Shown: positions 41,993-51,624, counted from the stretch's first letter. The stretch is 64,000 bases of DNA from Haloferula luteola (GCF_014201715.1 NZ_JACHFD010000003.1:186001-250000), one strand, 5' to 3'. The notes: generated from the sequence alone by a model not told the origin. Translations and numbers: made by a program.

Positions 41993-42645
41993 ACCCCACA
42001 CGCCCACCCTCGTCTTCACGCGATCTTGCCCAGGAGTTTGCCTGCTTGGTCGGCCTCGACGCGCTCGATGGCGCCGAGGCCTCGGCGATGGAGCACTGTC
42101 ACGAATGCCCGCTGGGCCTCGCCGCACGAGCGGCCATGGGATACGACGAAACTTTGGCGGAAATGACCGCGGCCAGTTACCCGCCGATCGCTCCGCCCGC
42201 GGCACTCAAGGACGCGATTTTCTCGAAGATCTCCCCGAAGGAGACCTCCGCACCGTCCAAGCAGGGTTATTTTTTCCTCGGCGATCAAGAGGGCACCTGG
42301 ACGGATCTTCCCGGAGGGAAGGTGCGCGTGAAAATCCTCTCTGATCTCGAGGACAGCCCCCATACTCTGGTGCTGCTCGAGGCCGACCCCGGGGGCGTGT
42401 TCTTTCCCCATGCTCACAAGGGCATGGAGGAGGTGTTCATGATCAGCGGCGACCTCGAAACCGAGGGGCATCACATGCATGCGGGCGATTATCTGCGCGC
42501 TGCCCCGGGAACCCGTCACCATCGGGCCATTTCCCATGGAGGCTGCCGGGCAATCATGGTGACGGCTCGGGAAAACCATCCGCGACGGGCAATCGGTCTG
42601 TATGCCGGTTTGGTGCGGTCGTTGCGCTCATTGCGGCGCCGCTGA
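41989..42645 (+). CDS. ChrR-like cupin anti-sigma factor
   Basis: 218 residues. A short N-terminal anti-sigma domain with DGAEASAMEHCHECP (His/Cys zinc-type site) is followed by a cupin (residues about 95-200: PGGVFFPHAHKGMEEVFMISGDLETEGHHMHAGDYLRAAPGTRHH), with His ligands for a second metal. In ChrR the zinc anti-sigma domain holds the ECF factor and the cupin senses the signal. Start coupled to the sigma gene. The signal is not evident. Confidence 0.85.
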   Translation: MNPTRPPSSSRDLAQEFACLVGLDALDGAEASAMEHCHECPLGLAARAAMGYDETLAEMTAASYPPIAPPAALKDAIFSKISPKETSAPSKQGYFFLGDQEGTWTDLPGGKVRVKILSDLEDSPHTLVLLEADPGGVFFPHAHKGMEEVFMISGDLETEGHHMHAGDYLRAAPGTRHHRAISHGGCRAIMVTARENHPRRAIGLYAGLVRSLRSLRRR

Positions 42646-42720
42646 ATGTCGGGCGAGTTCGCCCGTGTCGGGGGCTCTTCTTGCCAGGCGGAGCGATTCG
42701 CGCACTGTGGGTTCCGGCCC

Positions 42721-43491
42721 ATGCACTGCCTCCCTGCCCTTCAGTTCGATTGGATTCACGACCTCAGCCTTGGCACTGCGGCGCTGTTGGTGTTTGCCAC
42801 GCTTGCGGTGTTTGCCTTGCTCCGTGGCTTGCTGAAGATGCTTTGGAATACCCTAGGGCTCTGCCTTGCCGGTTTCGTCGCGTTTTGGATTTGGCAGCAC
42901 GATCTTCCCCCTCACTCCCTTCCGTGGATTGCGCCCGTGGCAGGCTTTGTCGTCACCTTGCTACTTCTTCGGTTCGCGGTGCGAGGCCTTCTCCCTGCAC
43001 CTAGCGATTCCGAAAGCTCCGGAACAGGAGGGAAATCGGGGCTCTCGCGGCTCTTCACTCTGCTGTTCAGTCTCATTCCGACCTCCGCTGTTTGCTTCCT
43101 CGGCGCGTTGCTGCTTCGGCATGCCGGTTCGCTCGCCGAGATCCAATCATTTGCCCAACCGGACCGTACTTCCGATTCCGCGGCCTTTTTCAGCCAGCTC
43201 AAGCAACGCATCGATGAACTCCTCCCTGCCGACTGGTTCCATTCCGTCGATCCTCTCACGACGCAACTTCGGCTCGATCTTGCCAAGCTCATTGTGACCG
43301 CTGACGACCCTCCGCCGAAGGCCATTCCCGTTCTCGAAACGGGCGACATTCGGGAGCTGATTCTCGCCGACCCGGAACTCCGCCAGCTCGCCCGTGAGGG
43401 ACGTTACGCCGAGATTCTCCGTGATCCGCGCCTCGATCGGCTTCTTGAAAACGACAATCTCCGCGAAGTTCTTCGCAACACCGATCTCTAG
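42721..43491 (+). CDS. Integral membrane protein, CvpA-like
   Basis: 256 residues from ATG 42721. Four hydrophobic helices (TAALLVFATLAVFALLRGLL, TLGLCLAGFVAFWIW, VAGFVVTLLLLRFAV, LFTLLFSLIPTSAVCFLGALLL) precede a soluble C-terminal region with acidic helices ending ENDNLREVLRNTDL. The layout resembles CvpA family proteins, but sequence identity is not obvious. The frame extends to 42646 upstream, but that part overlaps nothing conserved. It lies just after the anti-sigma gene and before gatB. Confidence 0.6.
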   Translation: MHCLPALQFDWIHDLSLGTAALLVFATLAVFALLRGLLKMLWNTLGLCLAGFVAFWIWQHDLPPHSLPWIAPVAGFVVTLLLLRFAVRGLLPAPSDSESSGTGGKSGLSRLFTLLFSLIPTSAVCFLGALLLRHAGSLAEIQSFAQPDRTSDSAAFFSQLKQRIDELLPADWFHSVDPLTTQLRLDLAKLIVTADDPPPKAIPVLETGDIRELILADPELRQLAREGRYAEILRDPRLDRLLENDNLREVLRNTDL

Positions 43492-43581
43492 TCGATCGAC
43501 CCATCAAAAACCTTGGCGTTTCGCTCCCCATCCCGCTTCACTTCCCCCGCCCCACGGCAATCTTCAATTTTCCCATCGGAC

Positions 43582-45036
43582 ATGTCTTTTCTCGTCACCA
43601 TCGGCCTCGAAGTCCACTGCCAGGTCAAAACGAACACCAAGATGTTCTGTGCCTGTGAAACCTCTTTTGCCGACGAGCCCAATACCCATACTTGCCCCGT
43701 TTGCCTGGGCCTTCCCGGCGCCCTTCCCGTGCTGAACCGCCACGCTATTGAGAAGACGCTGCTCGCGGGTCTCCTCCTTGATTGCGGCTCTCCTGAAATT
43801 TCCAAGTGGGACCGGAAGAACTACTTCTATCCGGACATGCCCAAGAATTATCAGACCACCCAGATGGATCTGCCCTTGTGCATTGGCGGCGAGGTTCCGG
43901 TCTACGATTTCAATTACCCCACCGATGTCAAAAAGGACATCCCCCGTCCCGGGCTGAAGATCCGTCTCAATCGGATTCACCTTGAGGAGGACGTCGCCAA
44001 ATCCACCCACCTCGGCACCTCGTCGATCATTGATTTCAACCGCGCCGGCACTCCTCTGATGGAGATCGTCACCGAGCCAGACCTTCAATCTTCCGCCGAG
44101 GCCTTCGCCTTCCTGCGCTCGCTTCAAATGATCCTCCAGCAGGGGGGCATCTCCGATGCGGACATGGAGAAAGGACAGCTGCGTTGCGACGTCAATATCT
44201 CCATCCGCCGGAGGGAAACCGATCCCTACGGCAATCGCATTGAGCTCAAAAACCTCAACTCGATTTCCGCGGTCCGCCGCGCGATCGACTATGAGGTCGA
44301 ACGCCAGTGGGAAGAACTCCAAGCGGGAATCGAACAGGTCCAGTCGACCCGACGTTGGGACGATGATCGCGGGGAGTCCCAGCTCTTGAGGACCAAGGAA
44401 GACGCCCACGATTACCGTTACTTCCCCTGCCCGGATCTGCTGCCGATTCACACCGCACCTCTTCTGGAGAAAGTTCGTCCCCTCCTCAGTGAGCGTCCTC
44501 ACGAACGGGCCACGCGCTACGAAAACGACTACGAAATCACCGCATACGACGCCTCTGTCCTCGCGGCCGACCTTCCGCTGGCCACGTATTTCGAGGCGGT
44601 GGCCGCCAATGGCAAGGTTCCTGGGAAGAAGGCCGCCAACTTCCTCCTGAACGTCCTTCTCGGCCTTCTCAACGAGCGCTCGATTGCCATCTCCGACGCT
44701 CCGGTTTCCGGCCCCAAGGTGGGGCAACTTCTGACCTTGGTCGAAGGCGGACAACTCGCCTTGAACCAAGCCAAAGAGGTGCTCCTGGTGCTCCTCGAAA
44801 ACCCAGACAAGGACCCGGGAGAAGTGGCCCAATCGATGGGCTTCGAACCCGCCGACGCGAGCGAACTCGAAGGCTTCTGCGATCAAGCCATCTCCGCCAA
44901 TCCTAAGCAGGTGGCGGAAATCCAGGCAGGAAACGAAAAGCTCGTGAACTTCCTCACCGGCCAGGTGATGAAGCTTTCCAAGGGCAAGGCCAATCCCAAG
45001 CAGGTGACGGAAATTCTGCAAAAGAAGCTACTCTGA
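43582..45036 (+). CDS. gatB: Aspartyl/glutamyl-tRNA amidotransferase subunit B
   Basis: 484 residues from ATG 43582 (MSFLVTIGLEVHCQVKTNTK). Signature blocks: the zinc Cys set CACE and CPVCLGLPGALPVLN, RKNYFYPDMPKNYQ, RIHLEEDVAKS, DFNRAGTPLMEIVTEPD, and the C-terminal YqeY-like tail (VMKLSKGKANPKQVTEIL). It converts Glu-tRNA(Gln) or Asp-tRNA(Asn) with GatA and GatC, which are not in this window. Length is normal. Confidence 0.96.
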   Translation: MSFLVTIGLEVHCQVKTNTKMFCACETSFADEPNTHTCPVCLGLPGALPVLNRHAIEKTLLAGLLLDCGSPEISKWDRKNYFYPDMPKNYQTTQMDLPLCIGGEVPVYDFNYPTDVKKDIPRPGLKIRLNRIHLEEDVAKSTHLGTSSIIDFNRAGTPLMEIVTEPDLQSSAEAFAFLRSLQMILQQGGISDADMEKGQLRCDVNISIRRRETDPYGNRIELKNLNSISAVRRAIDYEVERQWEELQAGIEQVQSTRRWDDDRGESQLLRTKEDAHDYRYFPCPDLLPIHTAPLLEKVRPLLSERPHERATRYENDYEITAYDASVLAADLPLATYFEAVAANGKVPGKKAANFLLNVLLGLLNERSIAISDAPVSGPKVGQLLTLVEGGQLALNQAKEVLLVLLENPDKDPGEVAQSMGFEPADASELEGFCDQAISANPKQVAEIQAGNEKLVNFLTGQVMKLSKGKANPKQVTEILQKKLL

Positions 45037-45210
45037 AACCAGCGCCAGGAAGCGCGCCTGACCGCGTTCTCATGAAGGGCGAGCTCAAGCGCTGGAACCT
45101 CTCCCCTTTCTCCAACGCCACTTTCTGCCCCTCGTTCAACCGTCAGCATAAGCGATTCACAGTGAATCCTTATTGACTCATCAGGAAATCCCTTCCTGAA
45201 TGGGATTCCC

Positions 45211-45657
45211 ATGGCCGTTGGCGCACGCCCCCCTCAGCAAGGCTTCAAGACTCTCCATGCGAACGTGCATATCGCGGAGGCTCGGGAGATCCACCGAAAC
45301 GTCGTACGCGGCAACTACACCATTTCAGGAATCGCGGTCCTGATTGGAATGGCCGCCGTCGTCCTCGACCGAGGTGCCGATTCCACTTTCGATGCCTTTG
45401 GCGTCTCTCTCCAGTCCGCCCACATTGGCGTCGCGGTGACAGGACTTGGGTTGGTGATGGCCTTTTGGACGATGAACTCACTTCTCCGAAATATCCGAGA
45501 TCTGGGTGCCCTTCCAGGCACAGAGAGCGAGTCCCGAAAATCGCGCATGAGCCGCGCCCAAGCGGCCTCGATCGAAAACGAAATTCGCGCGCTCCGGCAA
45601 TTGATTCAAGATCGGCTCCCCTCCAAAGCCAACCCTCCCACCAGCGAAAAACCCTAG
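45211..45657 (+). CDS. Small two-helix membrane protein
   Basis: 148 residues from ATG 45211. Two predicted membrane helices (YTISGIAVLIGMAAVVL and HIGVAVTGLGLVMAFWTMNSLL) lie between a basic N-terminus and a cytoplasmic coiled tail (AQAASIENEIRALRQLIQDRL). I do not recognise a family. A palindrome GATTCACaGTGAATC lies about 50 bp upstream (45152-45166) and could be an operator. Confidence 0.55.
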   Translation: MAVGARPPQQGFKTLHANVHIAEAREIHRNVVRGNYTISGIAVLIGMAAVVLDRGADSTFDAFGVSLQSAHIGVAVTGLGLVMAFWTMNSLLRNIRDLGALPGTESESRKSRMSRAQAASIENEIRALRQLIQDRLPSKANPPTSEKP

Positions 45658-45737
45658 GGAATCCGCATTCCAGCGGCACTCCACCGAAGCTCGCCCACTC
45701 CATCATCCACTTAACATCCTCCTCCCCTCCTCCTCCC

Positions 45738-46217
45738 ATGAAATCTTCCTTTCTGCTGTCACTGATCGCTTCTGCGGCCCTCACTCTGGGTGGCCATGCC
45801 GAGCTTGAAGACGTCTCTTCACAGTTTTTCGCTGCCGTCCAAAGTGGTGATCCGGAACAACTCACCAAGGTGTTCATGGAGAGTCCGACCCGTGATCAAT
45901 CCATCGCCGATTTCATCTCCGCCCTTCCGCTAATCGAATCGGGCTCCATTCAGTTGGCCCCCACCCACAAAGAGCTGGTGATCGGAGAGCTCGGTGCCTC
46001 TCTGGTCCGCTTCCACTATGGGAAATCTCGCCGCGCCGAATACGAACTCCTGATTTGCGTGAAAACGGCCAACGGATGGCAGGTATTTCCGTGGGGTTCT
46101 GATTCTGATCTCGAAGTTCTCTCCAAGCAGCGTTCGCCCGACGAACAAATCCACCTCAAGCTTTTTAAGGAATGGAAAGTTCTGATGACGCAGCAGTTGG
46201 AAGAGGACGCGAATTGA
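45738..46217 (+). CDS. Exported protein of unknown function
   Basis: 159 residues from ATG 45738. Signal peptide MKSSFLLSLIASAALTLGGHA; the mature part (LEDVSSQFFAAVQSGDPEQLTKVF, then VRFHYGKSRRAEYELLICVKTANGWQVFPWG) has the pattern of NTF2-like DUF4878/DUF3828 proteins, which have a helix pair followed by a beta-sheet. A longer frame from 45465 overlaps the previous gene and is rejected. Confidence 0.65.
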   Translation: MKSSFLLSLIASAALTLGGHAELEDVSSQFFAAVQSGDPEQLTKVFMESPTRDQSIADFISALPLIESGSIQLAPTHKELVIGELGASLVRFHYGKSRRAEYELLICVKTANGWQVFPWGSDSDLEVLSKQRSPDEQIHLKLFKEWKVLMTQQLEEDAN

Positions 46218-46449
46218 GCCTCCTGCACATCACTCTGCCCTGACTCTCACTGGGGCTCAAGGCCCCCCAACGAATCATGGTTGGCTGAAAGCTCCCTTCT
46301 GTCGTCCAAGTCTTTTCCGCCCAAGAAAGGAGGCCACCGCCCCTCCTGAACCTCAGACTTGCCGCGGTGGGCCTCCATCGAGAAAACACCAGAGTCGGCA
46401 TTTCCCTGCCAACTTCTCTCACGGTTTTCCACCTTCTGCGCGCATCCTC

Positions 46450-47250
46450 TTGAAGCCCACCCTTCTCCACGGCGACTGCCTAAAAGTTCTCCCCTCTCTC
46501 GAGGCGGAGTCTCAGGACCTGGTCGTCACCTCGCCGCCCTACAATCTCGGCATCGCCTATCGCTCCTTTGACGACACTGCCAAGCGTGAAGATTTCCTCG
46601 ACTGGTGCCGGCAGTGGGCCGCCGAACTGAAGAGAGTTCTCCACCCCCAGGGTTCCTTTTTCCTCAATGTCGGAGCCGCCCCTTCCAATCCTCTTTTCCC
46701 CCATCAAGTCCTCCTCGCTCTCACGGAGGAGCTGTTCGTCCTTCAGAATACCTTCCACTGGATCAAGTCGATCACTGTCCAAACCCGGTCGGGAGAGTCG
46801 ATCAGCGCCGGCCATTTCAAGCCGATCAATTCCAAGCGCTACGTCAACGACTGCCACGAGTACGTCTTCCACCTGACGAAGAACGGGAACGTCCCACTCG
46901 ACCGCCGGGGCGCTGGGGTTCCCTATCAGGACAAGTCGAACATTTCTCGCTGGGGCCACACCGGAGGCCAAGATCTGCGCTGCCGTGGCAATGCTTGGTT
47001 CATCCCTTACGAGACCATTCAGTCCCGCGACAAAGAGCGCCCCCATCCCGCGACCTTTCCTGTCGCCTTGGTCGAGCAGTGCATCCGCATCCATGGACAG
47101 GGCGAAGACACTCGCCTTCTGGATCCGTTTCTCGGCATCGGCACCTCGGCGGTCGCAGCCCACAGGATGAACCTGAATGCCTTTACCGGCATTGAGCTCG
47201 ACGAGCACTACCTCGCTGTCGCCCGGGAACGACTCGAAACTCTGATCTGA
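46450..47250 (+). CDS. Orphan DNA methyltransferase (N6-A/N4-C, beta class)
   Basis: 266 residues, TTG start at 46450. The catalytic motif TSPPYN is at 27-32 and the AdoMet motif DPFLGIGTSAVAAHRM near 223, in beta-class order, with the target-recognition region between (SGESISAGHFKPINSKRYVNDCHEYVFHL). It methylates adenine N6 or cytosine N4. No restriction gene is nearby, so it is a solitary enzyme, more likely epigenetic than defensive. It lies in the backbone, not the island. The site specificity cannot be read. Confidence 0.88.
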   Translation: MKPTLLHGDCLKVLPSLEAESQDLVVTSPPYNLGIAYRSFDDTAKREDFLDWCRQWAAELKRVLHPQGSFFLNVGAAPSNPLFPHQVLLALTEELFVLQNTFHWIKSITVQTRSGESISAGHFKPINSKRYVNDCHEYVFHLTKNGNVPLDRRGAGVPYQDKSNISRWGHTGGQDLRCRGNAWFIPYETIQSRDKERPHPATFPVALVEQCIRIHGQGEDTRLLDPFLGIGTSAVAAHRMNLNAFTGIELDEHYLAVARERLETLI

Positions 47251-47305
47251 GTGCCCCAAACACTCGGCGCTTGGCACTTCGCCGTCCGGGGCGTAGCCCG
47301 GGGCC

Positions 47306-48076
47306 GTGTCTGAGCCCGTCCCCGTAGAAGAATTCACCCGCATCGAGTCGATCTTCGTGCGCCACCGCAACGTCCTCGCAGTGCGCGGGCAGATGACCCC
47401 CATTTACACGGACTACTATCTGCACCTGATGCAGCATGGTCTGCGGCATCCCGAAGAGCTGGACACGATGCTCAAGGATCTCCTGGCAGGCTTAACGCTC
47501 CATCTGGTAGCGCGTCCTTGGGCCGAGACCATCGCCTGGACCGCCAATCTGCGTGCGCCAAGGGTCAATTTTTTCGTCACAGGTGGCTCCATTGGAGAAA
47601 ACATCACCGGCCGACTTTTCACGGAAGAAATTCGCGAGCCCGATCGGGATCTCTTTTATTCCCAAACGACGACTCAAGGAGGCGGGGAACCCCGCACCTC
47701 GACGCTCCAAGTCGATGGTCGGGATCCGCTCCACTGGATCGAACAGTACTACACCCAGTCCGAGCAACGCCCAGCGCGCCTGTTTCGCCTCCCTGACGAA
47801 ACGTTCGTTCTGGTGGCGGCCCAACCTGACTTCGATGAAGAATGGTTCGAAGCTCTCACACCGGAGATCATCGCAGCTCTGGAATCCACAGAAGAAACCA
47901 AGTTGCTTGAGACCCGGCGCTTTCGGTTCCATTGCGGCTGCGACCTGCAAAAAATCCTCCCGATTCTGGGCTCCTGGCGGGATCGGCCCGATGAGCTTTT
48001 CGAGGGGGCCGAAGCCATCAGAGTGCAATGCCCCCGTTGCGCTGCCCGCTATACGGTGACGCGCGACATGATGTGA
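47306..48076 (+). CDS. hslO: Hsp33-type redox chaperone
   Basis: 256 residues, GTG start at 47306. The C-terminal redox switch reads FHCGCDL ... VQCPRCAARY, i.e. CxC-Xn-CxxC, the zinc site that opens on oxidation and activates holdase activity. The N-terminal domain has VTGGSIGENITGRLFTEE, a weaker match to E. coli Hsp33, typical of divergent family members. Convergent with mnmA. Confidence 0.85.
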   Translation: MSEPVPVEEFTRIESIFVRHRNVLAVRGQMTPIYTDYYLHLMQHGLRHPEELDTMLKDLLAGLTLHLVARPWAETIAWTANLRAPRVNFFVTGGSIGENITGRLFTEEIREPDRDLFYSQTTTQGGGEPRTSTLQVDGRDPLHWIEQYYTQSEQRPARLFRLPDETFVLVAAQPDFDEEWFEALTPEIIAALESTEETKLLETRRFRFHCGCDLQKILPILGSWRDRPDELFEGAEAIRVQCPRCAARYTVTRDMM

Positions 48077-48101
48077 GCGACTTCGCCGAGATGCTTCCGG
48101 T

Positions 48102-49181
48102 TCAACCGATTTCCTGGAAGACGCCTCCTCCGAGCAATCGCCCCCCTTCATAAAAGGCCGCGATCTGGCCCAGCGCCAACGCTCGTTGGGGCTTGTCGAA
48201 GTGCAGTTCCACCCGATCACCGTCAATGGGGACCAGCCGACACGGCTCTGGCTTGGCGCGATAGCGTGGCAACACCTCGATCCGCCGAGCAAGGTCGAAC
48301 GGCTCGTTGAGGGTGGAGAGCGTCCCGATCACACTACGATTCGAGTAAAGACCCGGCGTTGACGCCTCGTCCCACCCGAGAATCAGTCGGTTATTTTCGA
48401 GGTCCTTGGCCACGACCACATAGGCCATCCCATCGCGCGGCGAAGCCACTCCATGTCCCTTTCGCTGTCCCAATGTGTAGAGATGGAGTCCGTCGTGCCG
48501 ACCCAGCTTTTTTCCGGATGCATCCACGATGTCTCCCGGGGAGTCGGGAATGTAGTGACGGATGAAATCCCGCATCTTGATCTCCCCAATGAAACAAATT
48601 CCCTGGCTGTCCTTTTTCCCAGCCGTTGGCAAATCGTGACGTCGCGCCACTTCCCTCACCGCAGGCTTCAACAATTCCCCCACGGGAAACCATGCATGCG
48701 ACGCCTGCCGCTGAGTCATGAGCGAAAGAAAATAACTTTGATCCTTGTTGGGATCCGCCCCCTTTAAGATCGCCGCCTGCCCCGTCGCTAAATCTCGACG
48801 GCGGGCGTAGTGACCAGTCGCCACCCGCTCGAATCCTTGCTCCAGGGCATAGTCGAGAAACACCCCGAACTTCATCTCCCGGTTGCACCACACGTCCGGA
48901 TTGGGGGTCACACCACTGCGGTACCCCTCCACGAGGTAGTCGACGATCCGTGCCTTGTATTGGTCGATGAGATCAATGACTCGAAATTCGATTCCCAGCT
49001 TTCGAGCCACGGCCAGGGCGTCGTCCAGATCTCGCTCCCACGGGCAGTCCCCAGGCAAACCCTCGGCATTGATCCAGTTCTTCATGAAGGCTCCGGTCAC
49101 CTCATGCCCCTGCTCGATCAACAGGGCTGCGGCCGCCGAGCTATCGACGCCGCCAGAGAGTCCCACCAAAACCTTCGCCAT
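48102..49181 (-). CDS. mnmA: tRNA-specific 2-thiouridylase MnmA
   Basis: 359 residues from ATG 49181. PP-loop GLSGGVDSS near the N-terminus, catalytic Cys in NPDVWCNREMKFG and the second in SQGICFIGE, and the tRNA-binding C-terminal beta-barrel (LYTLGQRKGHGV). It thiolates U34 of tRNA for Lys, Glu and Gln. Upstream codons to 49262 are not conserved and are excluded. Confidence 0.96.
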   Translation of the reverse strand: MAKVLVGLSGGVDSSAAAALLIEQGHEVTGAFMKNWINAEGLPGDCPWERDLDDALAVARKLGIEFRVIDLIDQYKARIVDYLVEGYRSGVTPNPDVWCNREMKFGVFLDYALEQGFERVATGHYARRRDLATGQAAILKGADPNKDQSYFLSLMTQRQASHAWFPVGELLKPAVREVARRHDLPTAGKKDSQGICFIGEIKMRDFIRHYIPDSPGDIVDASGKKLGRHDGLHLYTLGQRKGHGVASPRDGMAYVVVAKDLENNRLILGWDEASTPGLYSNRSVIGTLSTLNEPFDLARRIEVLPRYRAKPEPCRLVPIDGDRVELHFDKPQRALALGQIAAFYEGGRLLGGGVFQEIG

Positions 49182-49297
49182 GCGCGGGATTTGGAACCGG
49201 GCGAGGGAAACTTCAACCCTCAAAAAACCACCTCCGCGACCTCTCCCCCCTGAACTTCGCACTTGGAAGTTGGCACTTGCGAGCTTAGCCCGCCTCC

Positions 49298-50158
49298 GTG
49301 TCCGCCTCCGCCCGCTCTCCGCTGTCTGGCTGCGCGATTCTGATCGCCGCCGTCTGCATGCTCCTTTTTCTCATTGGCTTCTCCATCTGGGTGCCCTTCC
49401 GGCAAGCTGCTGCCATGGAGAAATTCACCGCCACCCAAGCGGTGGAATTGCCTGTCGCCGAAGTGACCGACGCCCGCGCCAAGGCCCTCGATGACCGACT
49501 CACCGCATTTCAGGAGCAACTCTCCCACTCGGATGCATCGGCGGAACTGGCCTTGGACGCCGAGGATCTCAACCTCGCCGTGGCCCACTATCCGCAACTC
49601 GAAGAGTTGCGGGGAACCTTCCACGTCAAAGAAGTGCGGGACACTGACCTTCTGATCGACATTTGCTACCCGCTGAACGGTCGCCCCCGCTTCTCGAAGG
49701 ATGGCGAAGAGGGCCTGATGACCTCTGATCGGCGCTACCTCATCGGCACCATGCGGGTGACCCCTCTGCTCTCCAAACGCGAACTCTCCCTGCGCGTGGA
49801 AGACCTCGAAGTTCCCGGTGCCGAGGTCGACCCGGGCTTTATGGGCCACTTCTCGACACTCCGCATCTTGGAGCGCTACCTCGAACACCCTCAGCTCGGC
49901 CCCGCGATGGCGAAACTCACTTCAGCCAAGGTCTCCGCCGGAAAGCTGATCCTCACCCGGACCCCCGGCGCTCCCATTCCTGACGTCGTCAGCGATCAAC
50001 AGTTCCAGAAAACGGGCTCACGATTCATCGCATTTCTCGCCGGCGCCCTGCTGCTTTTCCTTCTACTGGCAGGAACCGTGCTTTTCATCGGCTACCGGAA
50101 ACAACTGAGGAAAATCGAAGAACAAGAACGAACGAATGGCGCCTCCAGCGACGTTTGA
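49298..50158 (+). CDS. Membrane protein with two terminal helices
   Basis: 286 residues, GTG start at 49298. One helix at residues 12-33 (CAILIAAVCMLLFLIGFSIWV), a periplasmic domain of some 200 residues rich in charged segments (LDAEDLNLAVAHYPQLEELRGTFHV), and a second helix near 243-268 (FIAFLAGALLLFLLLAGTVLFIGY) with a charged cytoplasmic end. No family recognised. It lies directly before, and may be co-transcribed with, the exported ClpP-like gene. Confidence 0.65.
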   Translation: MSASARSPLSGCAILIAAVCMLLFLIGFSIWVPFRQAAAMEKFTATQAVELPVAEVTDARAKALDDRLTAFQEQLSHSDASAELALDAEDLNLAVAHYPQLEELRGTFHVKEVRDTDLLIDICYPLNGRPRFSKDGEEGLMTSDRRYLIGTMRVTPLLSKRELSLRVEDLEVPGAEVDPGFMGHFSTLRILERYLEHPQLGPAMAKLTSAKVSAGKLILTRTPGAPIPDVVSDQQFQKTGSRFIAFLAGALLLFLLLAGTVLFIGYRKQLRKIEEQERTNGASSDV

Positions 50159-50217
50159 TGGAAGAATCCGGCTGTTCTGACCGAAGAATCCTCCTGAACC
50201 ACCGTTTCGGCAACCCT

Positions 50218-51489
50218 ATGAAGACCCGTCTCACCCGCGCCGCCCTCCTTTCCCTGGCCATGGCCGCTCCGCTGCATGCCGCAGACGCGACCGCCTCACC
50301 GGGAACCACCCCCACCATCGCCACCGCCACTGAGCCTGCTCCGACCCCAGACTCGGCAGCGCAGGAAACTGCCAAGGCGGAACAAGAGCGACTGGCTCTC
50401 GAAAACGCACTCGTCGACGAGCGCGTGAAGAAGGAAACCTCGGAAATGCGCGCGGAACTCTCCCGCCTACGCACCGAAAAGGAACTCATCGCCGAGCGGC
50501 TGAACCTCGCCGAACTCAAGCGTCAATCCGAATCCCAGGCCGAAATCACCGAGTCCAAGATCCAGGAAGAGCGCCTTTCCCGAGAAGCCTCCATCGCCAA
50601 AGCCCGCGCCGAAGCCCTGACCAACGAACTCAAGGCCAGCCAGGCAGAACACAGTTTGGAGCTCGAAAAGCTTCAGAGCGAGATCGCACGCTACCGCGCC
50701 AAGGAGGAACGCAGCTCCTACGCGGACGCCCCACCTGAGTACCTCGACCAGCCGCTGCGCGACGATGGTGTCCTTGTCATTTCTGACCGGCGGATTCCGC
50801 TCAACGGTGCCATCACCACCGATACGGCCGACTTCGTGACCGACCGCATTCACTATTACAACAACCAGAATTCCACCAAGCCGATCTTCATCGTGATCGA
50901 TGAAAGCCCCGGTGGATCGGTGATGGCCGGTTATCGCATTCTCAAGGCCATGGAAGCCAGCGATGCCCCAGTTCACGTGGTCGTCAAATCTTTCGCTGCC
51001 TCGATGGCCGCCGCCATCACCACCCTGGCCAAGGAATCCTACGCCTACCCGAACTCGGTGATTCTTCACCACCAGATCAGTTCCACCTTGTTTGGCCGCC
51101 TCAACCTCACGGAACAGGCCGAACTGCTCAAGGACAGCCAACGCTGGTGGGATCGCTTCGGCACCCCCATCGCCGCCAAAATGGGCATCAGCAAAGAAGA
51201 ATTCATCAAACGGATGTACCAAGCTTCTTCCAGCGGTGACTGGTCCGAATTCGGCACCGACGCGGCCAACCTGAAGTGGGTGGATCACATCGTCAGTGGC
51301 ATCGAAGAAACCTCATTCACCCGCTCTCCCGACGCCGCCGATGCGGATTCCAAGAGCAAGAAGACCGCAGGCCTGGGTCTCACCGAAAGTGTCGACGAGG
51401 AAGGCCATCCGGTCATGTATCTGCCTCGAATCAACGCCAAAGACGTCTACTTCCTTTACAATCCGGACGGCTACTACCGGATGCGCTGA
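50218..51489 (+). CDS. Exported ClpP-like serine protease with coiled coil
   Basis: 423 residues from ATG 50218. Signal peptide MKTRLTRAALLSLAMAAPLHA, an Ala/Pro linker, a coiled coil (about residues 45-160, KAEQERLALENALVDERVKKE onwards) and a ClpP/crotonase-fold domain with IDESPGGSVMAGYRIL, the likely nucleophile in KSFAASMAAAI and VILHHQIS in the place of the catalytic His. The domain is normally cytosolic; a signal peptide on it is unusual. It lies upstream of mreB, separated by a terminator. Confidence 0.8.
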   Translation: MKTRLTRAALLSLAMAAPLHAADATASPGTTPTIATATEPAPTPDSAAQETAKAEQERLALENALVDERVKKETSEMRAELSRLRTEKELIAERLNLAELKRQSESQAEITESKIQEERLSREASIAKARAEALTNELKASQAEHSLELEKLQSEIARYRAKEERSSYADAPPEYLDQPLRDDGVLVISDRRIPLNGAITTDTADFVTDRIHYYNNQNSTKPIFIVIDESPGGSVMAGYRILKAMEASDAPVHVVVKSFAASMAAAITTLAKESYAYPNSVILHHQISSTLFGRLNLTEQAELLKDSQRWWDRFGTPIAAKMGISKEEFIKRMYQASSSGDWSEFGTDAANLKWVDHIVSGIEETSFTRSPDAADADSKSKKTAGLGLTESVDEEGHPVMYLPRINAKDVYFLYNPDGYYRMR

Positions 51490-51586
51490 GAGAAAGGCTG
51501 GAAAACCTTCCCAAGTCTCTTGACATCACCGGAATGCCACCCGAATCCCACTTGACCGGGAACGGTCGGCATCCCCATATTCCCTG

Positions 51587-51624
51587 CCCTCCCGCCGGGT
51601 CGAGCCGCGGGGGGGATTTTTTTT
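51587..51624 (+). terminator. Terminator between the ClpP-like gene and mreB
   Basis: A GC-rich hairpin (CCCGC...GCGGG) followed by an eight-T run (51616-51624). It separates the ClpP-like transcript from the mre cluster. A TTGACC-N18-CATATT promoter-like pair (51552-51581) lies just before it. Confidence 0.65.

Noticed and set aside
51552-51581. mreB promoter TTGACC-N18-CATATT
   Set aside because: Its start point would fall at the terminator hairpin, so it is unlikely to serve mreB; mentioned only with the terminator.
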